Shown: piece by piece, positions 55,482 through 64,000 of the stretch
How the letters are laid out: the number at the start of each line of letters is the position of its first letter
Numbering within the stretch: the stretch's first letter is position 1
DNA from: Granulicella rosea
GTDB lineage: Bacteria; Acidobacteriota; Terriglobia; Terriglobales; Acidobacteriaceae
NCBI RefSeq assembly: GCF_900188085.1
Contig: NZ_FZOU01000005.1
Span: forward strand, 124,001 to 188,000
DNA: 64,000 nucleotides
Reading direction: 5' to 3'
The notes under the pieces: model-generated
The model's database searches: none
Told to the model about the DNA's origin: nothing
The model's input: the letters and a program-made list of their open reading frames with translations, nothing else
Translations under genes and position numbers: made by a program

Positions 55482-57476
55482 ATGAGCGAACTCTCGCAGC
55501 ACGAACTCGACCAACTCTCGATCAACACCCTCCGTTTCCTCGCTGTGGACCAGGTCGAAAAGGCCAAGAACGGCCACCCTGGCGCCCCGCTGGGCTGCGC
55601 TCCGATCGCCTATCTGCTCTATCACAAGTTCATGAAGCACGATCCGTCGGACCCGAAGTGGTCCAACCGCGACCGCTTCGTTCTGTCCAACGGCCACGCG
55701 TCGGCGCTGATCTATGGCATGGTGCATCTCGCGGGCTACGACCTGCCGATGAACCAGCTTGAGAACTTCCGCGAGTGGGGTTCGCATACGCCGGGTCACC
55801 CGGAGTACGGCGAGACCCCGGGCGTCGAGGTCACCACCGGGCCCCTGGGTCAGGGTCTGGGCATGGCCGTCGGCCTCGCGATCGCGGAGAAGCACCTCGC
55901 GGCGATCTACAACCACGAGAATCACACCCCGGTCGACCATCACACCTACGTCCTCTGCGGCGACGGCGACCTGATGGAAGGCATCTCGCACGAGAGCTGT
56001 TCGCTGGCCGGAACGCTGGGTCTCGGCAAGCTGATCGTGCTGTACGACGATAACCTCATCTCGCTCGACGGACCGACCGACCTCTCGTACACCGAAGATG
56101 TCGTGAAGCGCTTCGAGGCGTATCACTGGCACGTCCAGACCGTCACCGACGGCAACGATCTGGTCGCGCTGACCGAGGCGATCCAGAACGCGAAGAACGA
56201 GACCACCCGTCCGTCGCTGATCAAGGTCCGCACCGTGATCGGCTATGGCAGCCCCAAGGCCGGCACGAAGGGCGTTCACGGCGAGGCGCTCGGAGAGAAG
56301 GCCGCCAAGGAGACCAAGAAGAACCTCGGCTTCCCCGAGGACAAGATGTTCTACGTCCCCGAAGAGGCCGGCAAGAACTGGCTCCAGATCAAGGAGAACG
56401 GCGCGAAGTATCACGCGGAGTGGGACGCGAAGTATGCGGAGTATGCCAAGGCGTATCCCGAGTTGGCGGCGCAGTACGACCGCACCACCGCGATGAAGCT
56501 GGCCGAGGGCTGGGAGTCGAAGATTCCCGTCTTCCCGACCGACAAGCCGGTCGCCACGCGTAACGCCGGCCAGGTCGTGATGAACGCCATCGCGGGCGTC
56601 GTGCCGGAGCTGTTTGGCGGCGCGGCCGACCTGACCAGCTCGACCAAGACCATCTTCAAGGATTCGCCGAGCTTCCACGTCGATCCCAAGGGCCGCAACG
56701 TCTTCTTCGGCGTGCGCGAGTTCGGCATGATGGCCGCGGTCAACGGCATCGCAGCGCATGGCGGTCTGATCCCGTTCGGCTCGACCTTCTTCACCTTCTC
56801 GGACTACTGCCGTTCGGCGATGCGCATGGGCGCGCTGATGTCGGTCCATTCGCTCTACGTCTACACGCACGATTCGATCGGCCTGGGCGCCGACGGCCCG
56901 ACGCACCAGCCGGTGGAGCACCTGATGAGCCTGCGCGCGATTCCACAGCTCACGGACTTCCGTCCGGCGGATGCGAACGAGACCTCCGCCTGCTGGCAGC
57001 TTGCGCTCGAGCGCAAGTCGGCGAGCTTCATGGCGCTCTCCCGCCAGGATCTGCCGGTGCTCGATAACGAGAAGTACAACGTTCACGCAGGCGTTCGCAA
57101 GGGCGCATACGCGCTCGATTCGACAGGCAAGGACGTCATCCTGATCGGCGTCGGCTCCGAGGTCGAACTGGTGCTGAAGGCGGCGGAAGAGCTGAAGGCA
57201 ACCGGCATCGGCGCGACCGTCATCTCCATGCCGAGCTTCAAGATCTACGACGAGCAGGACGAGGCTTACAAGGCCGAGCTGCTGCCCGAGGGGATTCCGA
57301 AGGTTGCGGTCGAGGCCGGCGCCACCATGGGCTGGTACAAGTACATCGGTCACAACGGCGTCGCCATCGGCGTGGACCGGTTCGGCGCCTCGGCTCCTGG
57401 ACCGCTCGTGATGGAGAAGCTGGGCATCTCGGTCGCGCACATCGTCGAAGCAGCCAAGAAGCTGGTCAAAAAGTAA
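55482..57476 (+). CDS. tkt: Transketolase
   Basis: 664 aa, complete ThDP enzyme. KNGHPGAPLGCAPIAYLLYHKFM, the ThDP motif GDGDLMEGISHE near 163-174 and pyrimidine-domain GVREFGMMAAVNGIAAHGG. Interconverts pentose, hexose and triose phosphates. GGAG 4 nt before the ATG. A 14-bp terminator follows. It is separated from gnd, zwf and pgl by two oxidoreductase/phosphatase-like genes but in the same direction. Confidence 0.97.
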   Translation: MSELSQHELDQLSINTLRFLAVDQVEKAKNGHPGAPLGCAPIAYLLYHKFMKHDPSDPKWSNRDRFVLSNGHASALIYGMVHLAGYDLPMNQLENFREWGSHTPGHPEYGETPGVEVTTGPLGQGLGMAVGLAIAEKHLAAIYNHENHTPVDHHTYVLCGDGDLMEGISHESCSLAGTLGLGKLIVLYDDNLISLDGPTDLSYTEDVVKRFEAYHWHVQTVTDGNDLVALTEAIQNAKNETTRPSLIKVRTVIGYGSPKAGTKGVHGEALGEKAAKETKKNLGFPEDKMFYVPEEAGKNWLQIKENGAKYHAEWDAKYAEYAKAYPELAAQYDRTTAMKLAEGWESKIPVFPTDKPVATRNAGQVVMNAIAGVVPELFGGAADLTSSTKTIFKDSPSFHVDPKGRNVFFGVREFGMMAAVNGIAAHGGLIPFGSTFFTFSDYCRSAMRMGALMSVHSLYVYTHDSIGLGADGPTHQPVEHLMSLRAIPQLTDFRPADANETSACWQLALERKSASFMALSRQDLPVLDNEKYNVHAGVRKGAYALDSTGKDVILIGVGSEVELVLKAAEELKATGIGATVISMPSFKIYDEQDEAYKAELLPEGIPKVAVEAGATMGWYKYIGHNGVAIGVDRFGASAPGPLVMEKLGISVAHIVEAAKKLVKK

Positions 57477-57483
57477 CACGGAG

Positions 57484-57516
57484 GCGAAGGCGGAGCCCGC
57501 AAGGCTCCGCCTTCGC
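57484..57516 (+). terminator. Terminator after tkt
   Basis: Perfect 14-bp arms GCGAAGGCGGAGCC (57484-57497) and GGCTCCGCCTTCGC (57503-57516), loop CGCAA. Confidence 0.85.
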
Positions 57517-57553
57517 ACGTGCCTCGCCTTCTGTCGTTGCCTGTTCCTTTGTC

Positions 57554-57581
57554 TGTCATTCCCGCAGGGAATCTGCTTTTG
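57554..57581 (+). repeat. Family II dispersed repeat
   Basis: CTGTCATTCCCGCAGGGAAT then CTGCTTTTG, between the tkt terminator and the 46-aa gene. Confidence 0.75.
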
Positions 57582-57610
57582 TCTTGTATTCCTTCCATCG
57601 GAGAAGCAAC

Positions 57611-57751
57611 ATGGTCACCAGCGAACGCGAGATGGTCAAGAAGACGACCGAAGTTCCCGCGGAGGAGCGCTTCACCTCGCTCCAGCCTACCTATGAAGAC
57701 ACCGTACCTCCCGACGCGGACGACGCGTGGGACGACGACGCGGGCTACTGA
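57611..57751 (+). CDS. Small acidic protein
   Basis: 46 aa: MVTSEREMVKKTTEVPAEER ... ending DDAWDDDAGY. GGAG with a 7-nt spacer precedes the ATG, the strongest ribosome site in this gap. Acidic C-terminus; no known domain. It precedes the SDR at 57798 by 46 nt. Coding status rests on the ribosome site and clean frame. Confidence 0.65.
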   Translation: MVTSEREMVKKTTEVPAEERFTSLQPTYEDTVPPDADDAWDDDAGY

Positions 57752-57797
57752 TCGAACGCGTTGAGCGCGGTACACGGGCCAGGAGGTTCAGATCGTT

Positions 57798-58649
57798 ATG
57801 AGTGAAAATATCCAACGCGTATGGTTCATCACCGGCTCTTCGGCCGGCTTCGGTCGAATTTTGACCGATAAGGCGCTTCGCCGTGGAGACAAAGTCGTCG
57901 CCACTGCGCGCACGATCGAACACCTCGCCGACTTTGCCGCCAATTACCCCGATCTTTGCCTCACACTTCCTCTGGATGTCACCGACGCGGCCTCGGTTGA
58001 CAGCGCAGTCTCCCAGGCGCTCGTCCACTTCGGACACATCGACGTGCTGGTCAACAACGCCGGGTACGGCCTCGCCGGCGCCATCGAAGAGGCGACCGAA
58101 GCCGAGTTCATGCCGGTCTTCGAGACCAACGTCTTCGGCCTCATCCGGTTGACACGCGCGCTTCTGCCGCAGTTCCGCAAGCAGCGCTCGGGCAACATCG
58201 TCAACCTTTCATCGATCGCAGGACTCATCGGCTCCCCAGGCTGGGGATACTACAACGCCAGCAAGTTCGCGGTCAACGGCTTCTCGGAGGCGTTGGCGGC
58301 GGAGCTTGCGCCGCTCGGCATCCACGTCACCATCGTCGAGCCGGGGCCATTCCGGACCGAGTTCCTCGGCCGCTCCGGCCAGGAGGCGAAGCTGCGCATC
58401 GCCGACTACGACCCCACCGCCGGCAAGACGCGGGAGTACATGGCGGATCAGAACGGCAAGCAAAAGGGCGATCCCGTCAAGGCGGTCGACGCCATAATCG
58501 CCGCCGTGGACGCGCCCTTTCCTCCCCGGCACCTCGTCCTCGGTTCGGTCGCCTTCAACCGCTTCCACCAGCGACTCGACCAGTGGAAGCAGGAGCTTGC
58601 CGCATGGCAGGAGACCTCGCTTGGCGCCGACTTTCCGGAGGCCGAATAG
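57798..58649 (+). CDS. SDR family oxidoreductase
   Basis: 283 aa. ITGSSAGFGRILTDKAL (the FG variant of the Gly motif), VLVNNAGYGLAGAIEEA, the Ser in VNLSSIAGLIG and YYNASKFAV for Tyr/Lys. Longer than the SDR at 6381. Start ATG 57798. Its stop overlaps the start of the HAD gene (TAGTG). Substrate unknown; the C-terminal extension resembles Rossmann reductases of the classical SDR 'oxidoreductase' group. Confidence 0.92.
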   Translation: MSENIQRVWFITGSSAGFGRILTDKALRRGDKVVATARTIEHLADFAANYPDLCLTLPLDVTDAASVDSAVSQALVHFGHIDVLVNNAGYGLAGAIEEATEAEFMPVFETNVFGLIRLTRALLPQFRKQRSGNIVNLSSIAGLIGSPGWGYYNASKFAVNGFSEALAAELAPLGIHVTIVEPGPFRTEFLGRSGQEAKLRIADYDPTAGKTREYMADQNGKQKGDPVKAVDAIIAAVDAPFPPRHLVLGSVAFNRFHQRLDQWKQELAAWQETSLGADFPEAE

Positions 58650-59278
58650 TGGCGTCCACCTCCATTCGGACATTGTTCTGGGACATTGGCGGCGTGCTGC
58701 TGACCAATGGCTGGGACCGCTCGCAACGCACCCGGGTTCTCTCCCGGCTGGGCGTCGATCTTGAAAAGTACGAGGCGAAGCATCCCGCGGCCAACTACAC
58801 CTGGGAGCGCGGCCTGACCGACGCCCGAACGTTTTTCCGCACCACCGTCTTTGAGCAGAATCCCGATCTCGAACTCTCCTTCGATGTTCTCTGGCCCCAG
58901 GTCTGCGCGGAAAGCAAGGTGCTCAACGCAGAGTGCCTGGACATGCTCTCGGAGCTGCAGCAGGCCGGAAGGCTATCCATCGCCACCCTCAACAACGAGT
59001 CGCGCGAGCTGAACAACTATCGCCTCGACGCCTTCAAACTTCGTACCCTCTTTGACTACTTCATCTGCTCCGGCTACTGCGGAGAGATGAAGCCGCTGCC
59101 CGGCATCTACCGGACGGCCATCGAAACCTCGGGCTATCCGCCCGAGACCTCTCTCTTCATCGACGACAAGCAGGAAAACTGCGATGCCGCCATCGCCCAG
59201 GGAATGCAGGCGATCCGATTTGAATCCCCCGCGCAGCTCCGCGTCGAGCTCGCCCAACATGGCATAACAGTCTCTTAG
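58649..59278 (+). CDS. HAD-superfamily hydrolase
   Basis: 209 aa. Motif I is FWDIGGVL (Asp is present but the second Asp of DxDxT is replaced by Gly, typical of the HAD haloacid/epoxide-hydrolase-like subgroup), motif II near SIATLNNESREL, and motif IV FIDDKQENC. Start GTG 58649 overlaps the SDR stop by one base and follows GGAGG. Could be a phosphatase, or an epoxide-hydrolase-like HAD. Part of the run leading to gnd. Confidence 0.85.
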   Translation: MASTSIRTLFWDIGGVLLTNGWDRSQRTRVLSRLGVDLEKYEAKHPAANYTWERGLTDARTFFRTTVFEQNPDLELSFDVLWPQVCAESKVLNAECLDMLSELQQAGRLSIATLNNESRELNNYRLDAFKLRTLFDYFICSGYCGEMKPLPGIYRTAIETSGYPPETSLFIDDKQENCDAAIAQGMQAIRFESPAQLRVELAQHGITVS

Positions 59279-59298
59279 AACGCGAAAGGAATACTACA

Positions 59299-60204
59299 GT
59301 GGAACTTGGAATTATCGGTCTTGGCAAAATGGGCGCAAACATGGCGGAGCGCCTCCGTCTCGCAGGGCACAAGGTGGTCGGCTTCGACTTCAACAAGGAG
59401 GCGGTCGACAAGCTCACCGCAGCCGGTTCGGTCGGCGTCAGCTCGCTGGAGGACCTGGTAAAGAACCTCTCCGCGCCGCGCGCGGTGTGGATCATGGTGC
59501 CGGCCGGCCAGCCGGTCGACGACACCATCGCGAAGCTAGAACAGTACATGGAGAAGGGCGACACCTTCATCGACGGCGGCAACACGAACTACAAGGACAC
59601 GCAGCGCCGCCATGCCGAAGCTGCTGCCAAGGGCTTCGAGTACATCGACTGCGGCACCTCGGGCGGCATCTGGGGCCTGAAGGAGGGTTACTCCCTCATG
59701 ATCGGCGGCGACAAGGCGCCGGTCGAGCGTCTGAACCCGATCTTCGAGGCGCTGGCGCCTTCGCCGACCGAGGGCTGGGGCCACGTCGGCCCGTCCGGCG
59801 CCGGCCACTTCACCAAGATGGTCCACAACGGCATCGAGTACGGCCTGATGCAGGCGTACGCCGAGGGCTTTTCGATTCTGAAGGCCAAGGACACGCTCGG
59901 CCTCGACCTCGAGCAGATCTCGACCATCTGGCAGAAGGGTTCGGTCGTCCGTTCGTGGCTGCTGGATCTGACCGCCGACGCGCTGAAGAAGAACCCCACG
60001 CTCGACGGCATGGAGGCCTATGTGCCGGACTCCGGCGAGGGCCGCTGGACCGTCTTCGAGGCGATCGACCTGAACATCTCCGCGCCGGTCATCACGGAGT
60101 CGCTCATCCGCCGGCTGCGTTCGCGCGAGAACAACAACTTTACCGACCGTATGATTTCGATCATGCGCAATGAGTTCGGCGGCCACGCCATCAAGAAAAG
60201 CTGA
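59299..60204 (+). CDS. gnd: 6-phosphogluconate dehydrogenase, decarboxylating (short type)
   Basis: 301 aa, the compact GndA/YqeC-type enzyme. NAD(P) motif GIIGLGKMGANMAERL, GGNTNYKD, catalytic HFTKMVHNGIEYGLM. Start GTG 59299 with AAAGGA upstream. Makes ribulose-5-phosphate, CO2 and NAD(P)H. The large C-terminal domain of long 6PGDH is absent, as normal in this type. A terminator follows at 60243. Confidence 0.96.
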   Translation: MELGIIGLGKMGANMAERLRLAGHKVVGFDFNKEAVDKLTAAGSVGVSSLEDLVKNLSAPRAVWIMVPAGQPVDDTIAKLEQYMEKGDTFIDGGNTNYKDTQRRHAEAAAKGFEYIDCGTSGGIWGLKEGYSLMIGGDKAPVERLNPIFEALAPSPTEGWGHVGPSGAGHFTKMVHNGIEYGLMQAYAEGFSILKAKDTLGLDLEQISTIWQKGSVVRSWLLDLTADALKKNPTLDGMEAYVPDSGEGRWTVFEAIDLNISAPVITESLIRRLRSRENNNFTDRMISIMRNEFGGHAIKKS

Positions 60205-60242
60205 ACCCTTGCAATGCGTTTGACGATCCAACGAACTGGCGC

Positions 60243-60280
60243 CCCATCCATCGCAAGGTTTCAAGCGATGGATGGGTTTT
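60243..60280 (+). terminator. Family III hairpin / terminator after gnd
   Basis: CCCATCCATCGC (60243-60254) and GCGATGGATGGG (60265-60276), perfect 12 bp, then TTTT. The same hairpin family occurs at 30034-30068. Confidence 0.85.
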
Positions 60281-60339
60281 CGCTATACGGAAGCGCCGAT
60301 TCTGGCCAAGATCTGTTCGAGAACGATTTGGAGTAAGCC

Positions 60340-61863
60340 ATGTCCACCACCTCTACGCCCGCAGCCGTCACGCAAGCTGCCAATGAGCGCATCCCCGAGC
60401 CGTGCGTCGTCGTTATCTTCGGCGCCTCCGGCGATCTGACCAAGCGCAAGCTGCTGCCCGCGCTTTACCACCTGGAGCAGTCCGGCCTGCTGCCCAAGGA
60501 CTTCACCGTCGTCGGCGTCGCGCGCCGCGATCTCTCCGCGACCTTCGCGCCGGACATGAAGGATGGCATCCTGAAGGGCGGCGGCGTCGAAGCCGAAGAC
60601 CCGAAGCTCGCGCCGTTCATGGATCGCGTGAAGTACTTCGCGACCAACTTCGACGATGACGCCGGCTTCGAGGCGCTCAAGGCGTACCTTGCCGACCTCG
60701 ACGGCCAGTTCGGCACGAAGGGCAACCGCCTCTTCTACCTCGCCGTGGCGCCGGAGTTCTTCGCCGACATCATCGCCCGCCTGGGCAAGCACGGCATGGC
60801 GAAGCCCGAGAAGGGCGCGAGCAACTGGGTCCGCGTCATCATCGAGAAGCCCTTCGGCACCGACCTTGCCAGCGCGCGCAAGCTGAACGACGATGTAAAC
60901 GCGGTCCTGAGCGAGAAGCAGATCTTCCGCATCGACCACTATCTCGGCAAGGAAACCGTTCAGAACATCCTCGTCTTCCGCTTCGGCAACGGCATCTTCG
61001 AGCCGGTGTGGAACCGCAACTTCATCGATCACGTCGAGATCACCGCCGCCGAGTCGATCGGCATCGAGGGTCGCGGACCGTTCTACGAGCAGGCCGGCGC
61101 ATTGCGCGACGTGCTCCAGAACCACGTGATGGAAGTGCTTTCGTTCGTCGCGATGGAGCCACCGGATTCGTTCGAGGCGGCCGCCGTCCGCACCGAGAAG
61201 CTGAAGGTCTGGCGCGCCATCGAGCCGATTCCGGTCGAAGACACCGTCCGCGGCCAGTACGGTCCGGGCAAGGTCGACGGCAAGGATGTCATCGGCTATC
61301 GCCAGGAAGACCGCGTCGATCCGGAGTCGCAGCGCGAGACCTTCGCCGCGGCCAAGCTGCAGATCGAGAACTGGCGCTGGGCAGGCGTACCGTTCTACAT
61401 CCGCGCGGCGAAGCGGCTTGAAAAGCGCGTCACCGAAGTCACGATCGTCTTCAAGCAGCCGCCGCTCCATCTGTTCAAGTCGGGCGGCAAGGGCAGCATC
61501 GAGCCGAATGTGATCTCCATGCGCATCCAGCCGGATGAGGGCATCTCGCTGCAGTTCGGCACGAAGGTTCCCGGCCCGACGACCAATGTCGCGCAGGTGA
61601 ACATGAACTTCAGCTACGCGGAGGCCTTCGGCAAGAGCTCGGCCAACGGCTACGAACGCCTGCTGCTGGACGCGATGCTGGGCGACGCAACGCTCTTCGC
61701 GCACCGCGACGGCGTCGAGGCCACCTGGGCGCTGTTCACCCCGATCCTCGAAGCATGGGCCGCGACCAAGCCGGACTTCCCGAACTACGACGCCGGCTCG
61801 TGGGGTCCGCAGGAGTCCTGCGACCTGCTCGCCAAGAGCGGCCGTAGCTGGGGCAAGCTGTAA
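60340..61863 (+). CDS. zwf: Glucose-6-phosphate 1-dehydrogenase
   Basis: 507 aa. IFGASGDLTKRKLLPALYHLE (NADP motif), the substrate/active site IDHYLGKETVQNIL, and VIIEKPFGTD. First step of the oxidative pentose-phosphate pathway. GGAG 6 nt before the ATG. Together with gnd and pgl it completes the branch. Confidence 0.97.
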   Translation: MSTTSTPAAVTQAANERIPEPCVVVIFGASGDLTKRKLLPALYHLEQSGLLPKDFTVVGVARRDLSATFAPDMKDGILKGGGVEAEDPKLAPFMDRVKYFATNFDDDAGFEALKAYLADLDGQFGTKGNRLFYLAVAPEFFADIIARLGKHGMAKPEKGASNWVRVIIEKPFGTDLASARKLNDDVNAVLSEKQIFRIDHYLGKETVQNILVFRFGNGIFEPVWNRNFIDHVEITAAESIGIEGRGPFYEQAGALRDVLQNHVMEVLSFVAMEPPDSFEAAAVRTEKLKVWRAIEPIPVEDTVRGQYGPGKVDGKDVIGYRQEDRVDPESQRETFAAAKLQIENWRWAGVPFYIRAAKRLEKRVTEVTIVFKQPPLHLFKSGGKGSIEPNVISMRIQPDEGISLQFGTKVPGPTTNVAQVNMNFSYAEAFGKSSANGYERLLLDAMLGDATLFAHRDGVEATWALFTPILEAWAATKPDFPNYDAGSWGPQESCDLLAKSGRSWGKL

Positions 61864-61882
61864 GGGATCGCCTCCGCCATTT

Positions 61883-61990
61883 GTCATCCTGGGCGGAGCG
61901 AAGAACCTGCGTTTGCCTTTGTCCGCCTCGGCATCCTGAACGAAACGCAGCTCCTTGGCTTCGCGCGGGGGCTTCGCGCGGGATGACAAG
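61883..61990. repeat. Family I repeats, degenerate pair
   Basis: Plus copy 61883-61911 (GTCATCCTGGGCGGAGCG...) and a minus-like copy ending GGGATGACAAG at 61990. The minus side holds a direct duplication GGCTTCGCGCGGGG. No gene in this 288-nt gap. Confidence 0.7.
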
Positions 61991-62151
61991 CTGATGGGGG
62001 CGGGGCATCTCCCAACCCAGGTTCCTCTATCGCAGTCGTAAATTCCCCGGATGCCGTGCAACAATACGGCATCCGGTTTCATTTCATCGAAGCTGTCGTT
62101 CGCAATCCAGCATCCTACGAACATACTCATCCGGGGGAGATTTACTCGTTC

Positions 62152-62931
62152 ATGCCGCGTCCCGTCACCATCACCAATCGAGTCTTTCCCACCTCGTCTG
62201 AGGTGGCCTTCGCCGCCGCCGAACTCTTCGCGAGCACCGTCGCCGCCGCCGTCGAGGAGCGCGGTCTTGCCCGCGTCGCCATCTCCGGCGGGTCGACCCC
62301 GAAGGTTGTCTTCGCGCTGCTGGCCGATCCCGCGCAGCCCTTTCTCGCCAGCATTCCGTGGGCGAAGCTACAGCTTTTCTGGGTGGACGAGCGCTGCGTC
62401 GCGCCGACCGAGCCGGACTCGAACTATCGCATGACGAACGAGCAGATGCTTTCGAAGGTTCCCCTGCCGGCTGAAAACATCCACCGGATGGAAGGTGAAC
62501 TCGACCCGGAGGTCGCCGCCGCTCGCTACGAGAGCGATATTCGCAACACCTTCAAGCTCGAAGGCGCCGAGACCCCGACCTTCGACCTGATCCTGCTGGG
62601 CATGGGCGACGACGGCCACACGGCCTCGCTCTTCCCGCACACCGAGGGTCTGGACGCGATCGCACCCATCGTCATCGCCAACCACGTTCCGCAGAAGGAT
62701 ACCTGGCGCATCTCGCTGACCTGGCCGGTCATCAACCAGGGCAGGGAGGTGGCGTTCCTGATCGAAGGCGCGGCCAAGGCAGACGTGCTGCATGCGGTCT
62801 TCACCGGCCCCTACCAGCCGGAGACCTATCCCTCGCAGTTGATCCGTCCGGCGAGCGGTCGGCTCACGCTGCTGCTCGACGCAGGCGCGGCGAGCAAGCT
62901 GCCCGCGGGCGACACGATTCGGCTTTCGTAG
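62152..62931 (+). CDS. pgl: 6-phosphogluconolactonase
   Basis: 259 aa, SugarP_isomerase/DevB type: ARVAISGGSTPKVVFALL and ILLGMGDDGHTASLFPHT. Start ATG 62152; an upstream in-frame TTG-type extension (62056) is not conserved. Hydrolyses 6-phosphogluconolactone between Zwf and Gnd. Confidence 0.94.
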   Translation: MPRPVTITNRVFPTSSEVAFAAAELFASTVAAAVEERGLARVAISGGSTPKVVFALLADPAQPFLASIPWAKLQLFWVDERCVAPTEPDSNYRMTNEQMLSKVPLPAENIHRMEGELDPEVAAARYESDIRNTFKLEGAETPTFDLILLGMGDDGHTASLFPHTEGLDAIAPIVIANHVPQKDTWRISLTWPVINQGREVAFLIEGAAKADVLHAVFTGPYQPETYPSQLIRPASGRLTLLLDAGAASKLPAGDTIRLS

Positions 62932-62960
62932 AGTCCGCTGCGGCCTTTGCCCCTGTCTGT

Positions 62961-63087
62961 TCTTGCCCGAAGAGAATCTGCTTCTGTTGTTGCAGTTGTC
63001 GTTATCTGCTCCATTCGGACAGCCAAACCGTACTCGGCGGCTAAAGCCGCAAAACCAATGCAAGCATTTACGGCACGGCTGAAGCCG
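62961..63087. repeat. Family II and IV repeats
   Basis: Degenerate family II copy (62961-62987) and palindromes CGGCTAAAGCCG (63039-63050) and CGGCTGAAGCCG (63076-63087), the same words as at 30123-30175. No gene in the gap. Confidence 0.7.
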
Positions 63088-63167
63088 CGCCCTTAAGCAA
63101 AACGGTCGAACTCAAACAGTAGACCCAGTCAGGGAACCACGAGCAGCAACTCAGGAGCATTGCACCC

Positions 63168-64000
63168 ATGATTCTTGCAGGCGACGTCGGCGGCACCAAG
63201 GTTCATCTCGCGCTTTACCAGTTCGAAGACGGTACGCTGAAGTCCATCCGCGACCAGAAGTTTCCCGCGCACCAGTTCGCGAATCTGGACAGCGTGGTCG
63301 ACAAGTTTCTCGGCGCCGACGGCGATCGTCCGGCGGAGGACCGCACGAAGATCGCCGCGGCCTGCTTCGGCTGTCCCGGCCCGGTGCGCGACGGCCACCT
63401 GAAGCTGACGAATCTGCCCTGGACGCTCGACTCGCGCGACCTGGTGAAGTCGCTGCACATCGAGCACATCTTCCTCATCAACGACCTGGAGGCCAATGGC
63501 TACGGCATTCCGGAGCTGGCGAAGGAGAGCATCTTCACGCTCCACGAGGGCGATAAGGACGCCATCGGGCATCGCGGCCTGGTCTCGGCCGGCACCGGTC
63601 TCGGCGAGGCGCTGCTCATCTGGGACGGCAAAAATCACCGGCCGATTCCTTCCGAGGGAGGCCACTGCGACTTTGCCGCACGCAACGATCGTGAGATCGC
63701 GCTGCTGAACTATCTGCGCGGCGAGCTGAAGGGACGCGTATCGTTCGAGCGCGTCGTCTCGGGTATCGGCATCAAGAACATCTACGCCTACCTGCGCGAT
63801 GTCGAGAAGTTGCACGAGCCGGAGTGGCTGAAGCAGCGGCTCGCGAACGAGGATCCCAACTTCGTCATCGGCACCTGCGCCGAGGATGGTTCGAGCTCCA
63901 TCTGCTTCGAGACAATGAAGATCTTCTCCGCTGCGTTCGGCGCGGAGGCGGGCAACGTCGCGCTGAAGGTGCTGGCGATGGGCGGCATCTACCTGGGCGG
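63168..64000 (+). CDS. glk: Glucokinase (3' end outside window)
   Basis: 277 codons visible. Phosphate-1 motif GDVGGTKVHLALY, catalytic NDLEANGYGIPEL, SAGTGLGEALLIW and EGGHCDFAARN, the E. coli Glk type rather than ROK. AGGAG precedes ATG 63168 by 10 nt. Phosphorylates glucose to feed Zwf; the reading frame runs off the window. Confidence 0.95.
   Translation, partial: MILAGDVGGTKVHLALYQFEDGTLKSIRDQKFPAHQFANLDSVVDKFLGADGDRPAEDRTKIAAACFGCPGPVRDGHLKLTNLPWTLDSRDLVKSLHIEHIFLINDLEANGYGIPELAKESIFTLHEGDKDAIGHRGLVSAGTGLGEALLIWDGKNHRPIPSEGGHCDFAARNDREIALLNYLRGELKGRVSFERVVSGIGIKNIYAYLRDVEKLHEPEWLKQRLANEDPNFVIGTCAEDGSSSICFETMKIFSAAFGAEAGNVALKVLAMGGIYLG

Noticed and set aside
55326..57518. 730-codon minus frame opposite tkt
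   Set aside because: Shadow of a complete transketolase; no recognisable protein features.
60283..62130. 615-codon minus frame opposite zwf
   Set aside because: Shadow of zwf, same reasoning.

Overview
The window looks like chromosome of an Acidobacteriota species, most likely family Acidobacteriaceae (Terriglobia). The basis is high GC, a VWFA-related acidobacterial-domain protein (24521-25516), TadE/TadG-type secreted proteins, a TonB_C-repeat protein, and many short intergenic repeats of the kind common in that group. Genus cannot be fixed from sequence alone. There is no rRNA, clear tRNA, CRISPR array, intact IS or prophage. Most genes are housekeeping or conserved hypothetical and lie in short operons on both strands.

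Layout. 1-4.5 kb: an RND efflux operon (adaptor then permease, the permease cut by the window edge). 4.8-7.9 kb: solitary HicB-like protein, pheS, an SDR and an orphan OppF-type ATPase. 8.0-10.5 kb: a long leader followed by a TadE/TadG pair. 10.7-12.9 kb: TauE/SafE permease, DUF971 protein, DUF3050 protein. 12.9-14.4 kb: two paralogous small secreted proteins flanking a LOG-family gene, each with the same upstream element. 14.6-17.8 kb: pcrA helicase, a decayed copy of its 3' end, and a 51-aa basic protein. 18-24.5 kb: acyltransferase, APC permease, membrane-anchored hypothetical, catalase-like peroxidase, adenosine/aminofutalosine deaminase, secreted hypothetical. 24.5-33.7 kb (minus strand): VWFA protein, RluD, a divergent Lgt-like membrane protein, a TPR/TlpA thioredoxin, zapA with a coiled-coil partner, a short pheT, and a Cys-rich secreted protein.

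33.8-46 kb: gyrB, a double TonB_C protein, rpmI-rplT (no infC), a beta-propeller-like secreted protein, a DprE1/DprE2-like pair, then the conserved ATP-grasp / alpha-E / transglutaminase cluster interrupted by a small foreign-looking gene. 46-55 kb: secreted esterase, zinc-dependent phospholipase C family protein, His/Gly/Tyr-rich secreted protein, typA, superoxide dismutase and a GH15 glucan hydrolase. 55-64 kb: a pentose-phosphate neighbourhood (tkt, gnd, zwf, pgl, glk) that fits with GH15: glucose released from alpha-glucans is phosphorylated by Glk and oxidised by Zwf, Pgl and Gnd, with transketolase recycling the sugars.

The least explained material is non-coding. A structured element at 27.8-27.9 kb (minus strand) shares an 11-mer and a 9-mer at near-identical spacing with the leader of the TadE/TadG pair at 8.2 kb. 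A two-part conserved leader precedes both small secreted paralogues. At least four families of short dispersed repeats occupy most intergenic gaps; in places they supply stop codons or C-terminal residues to genes.
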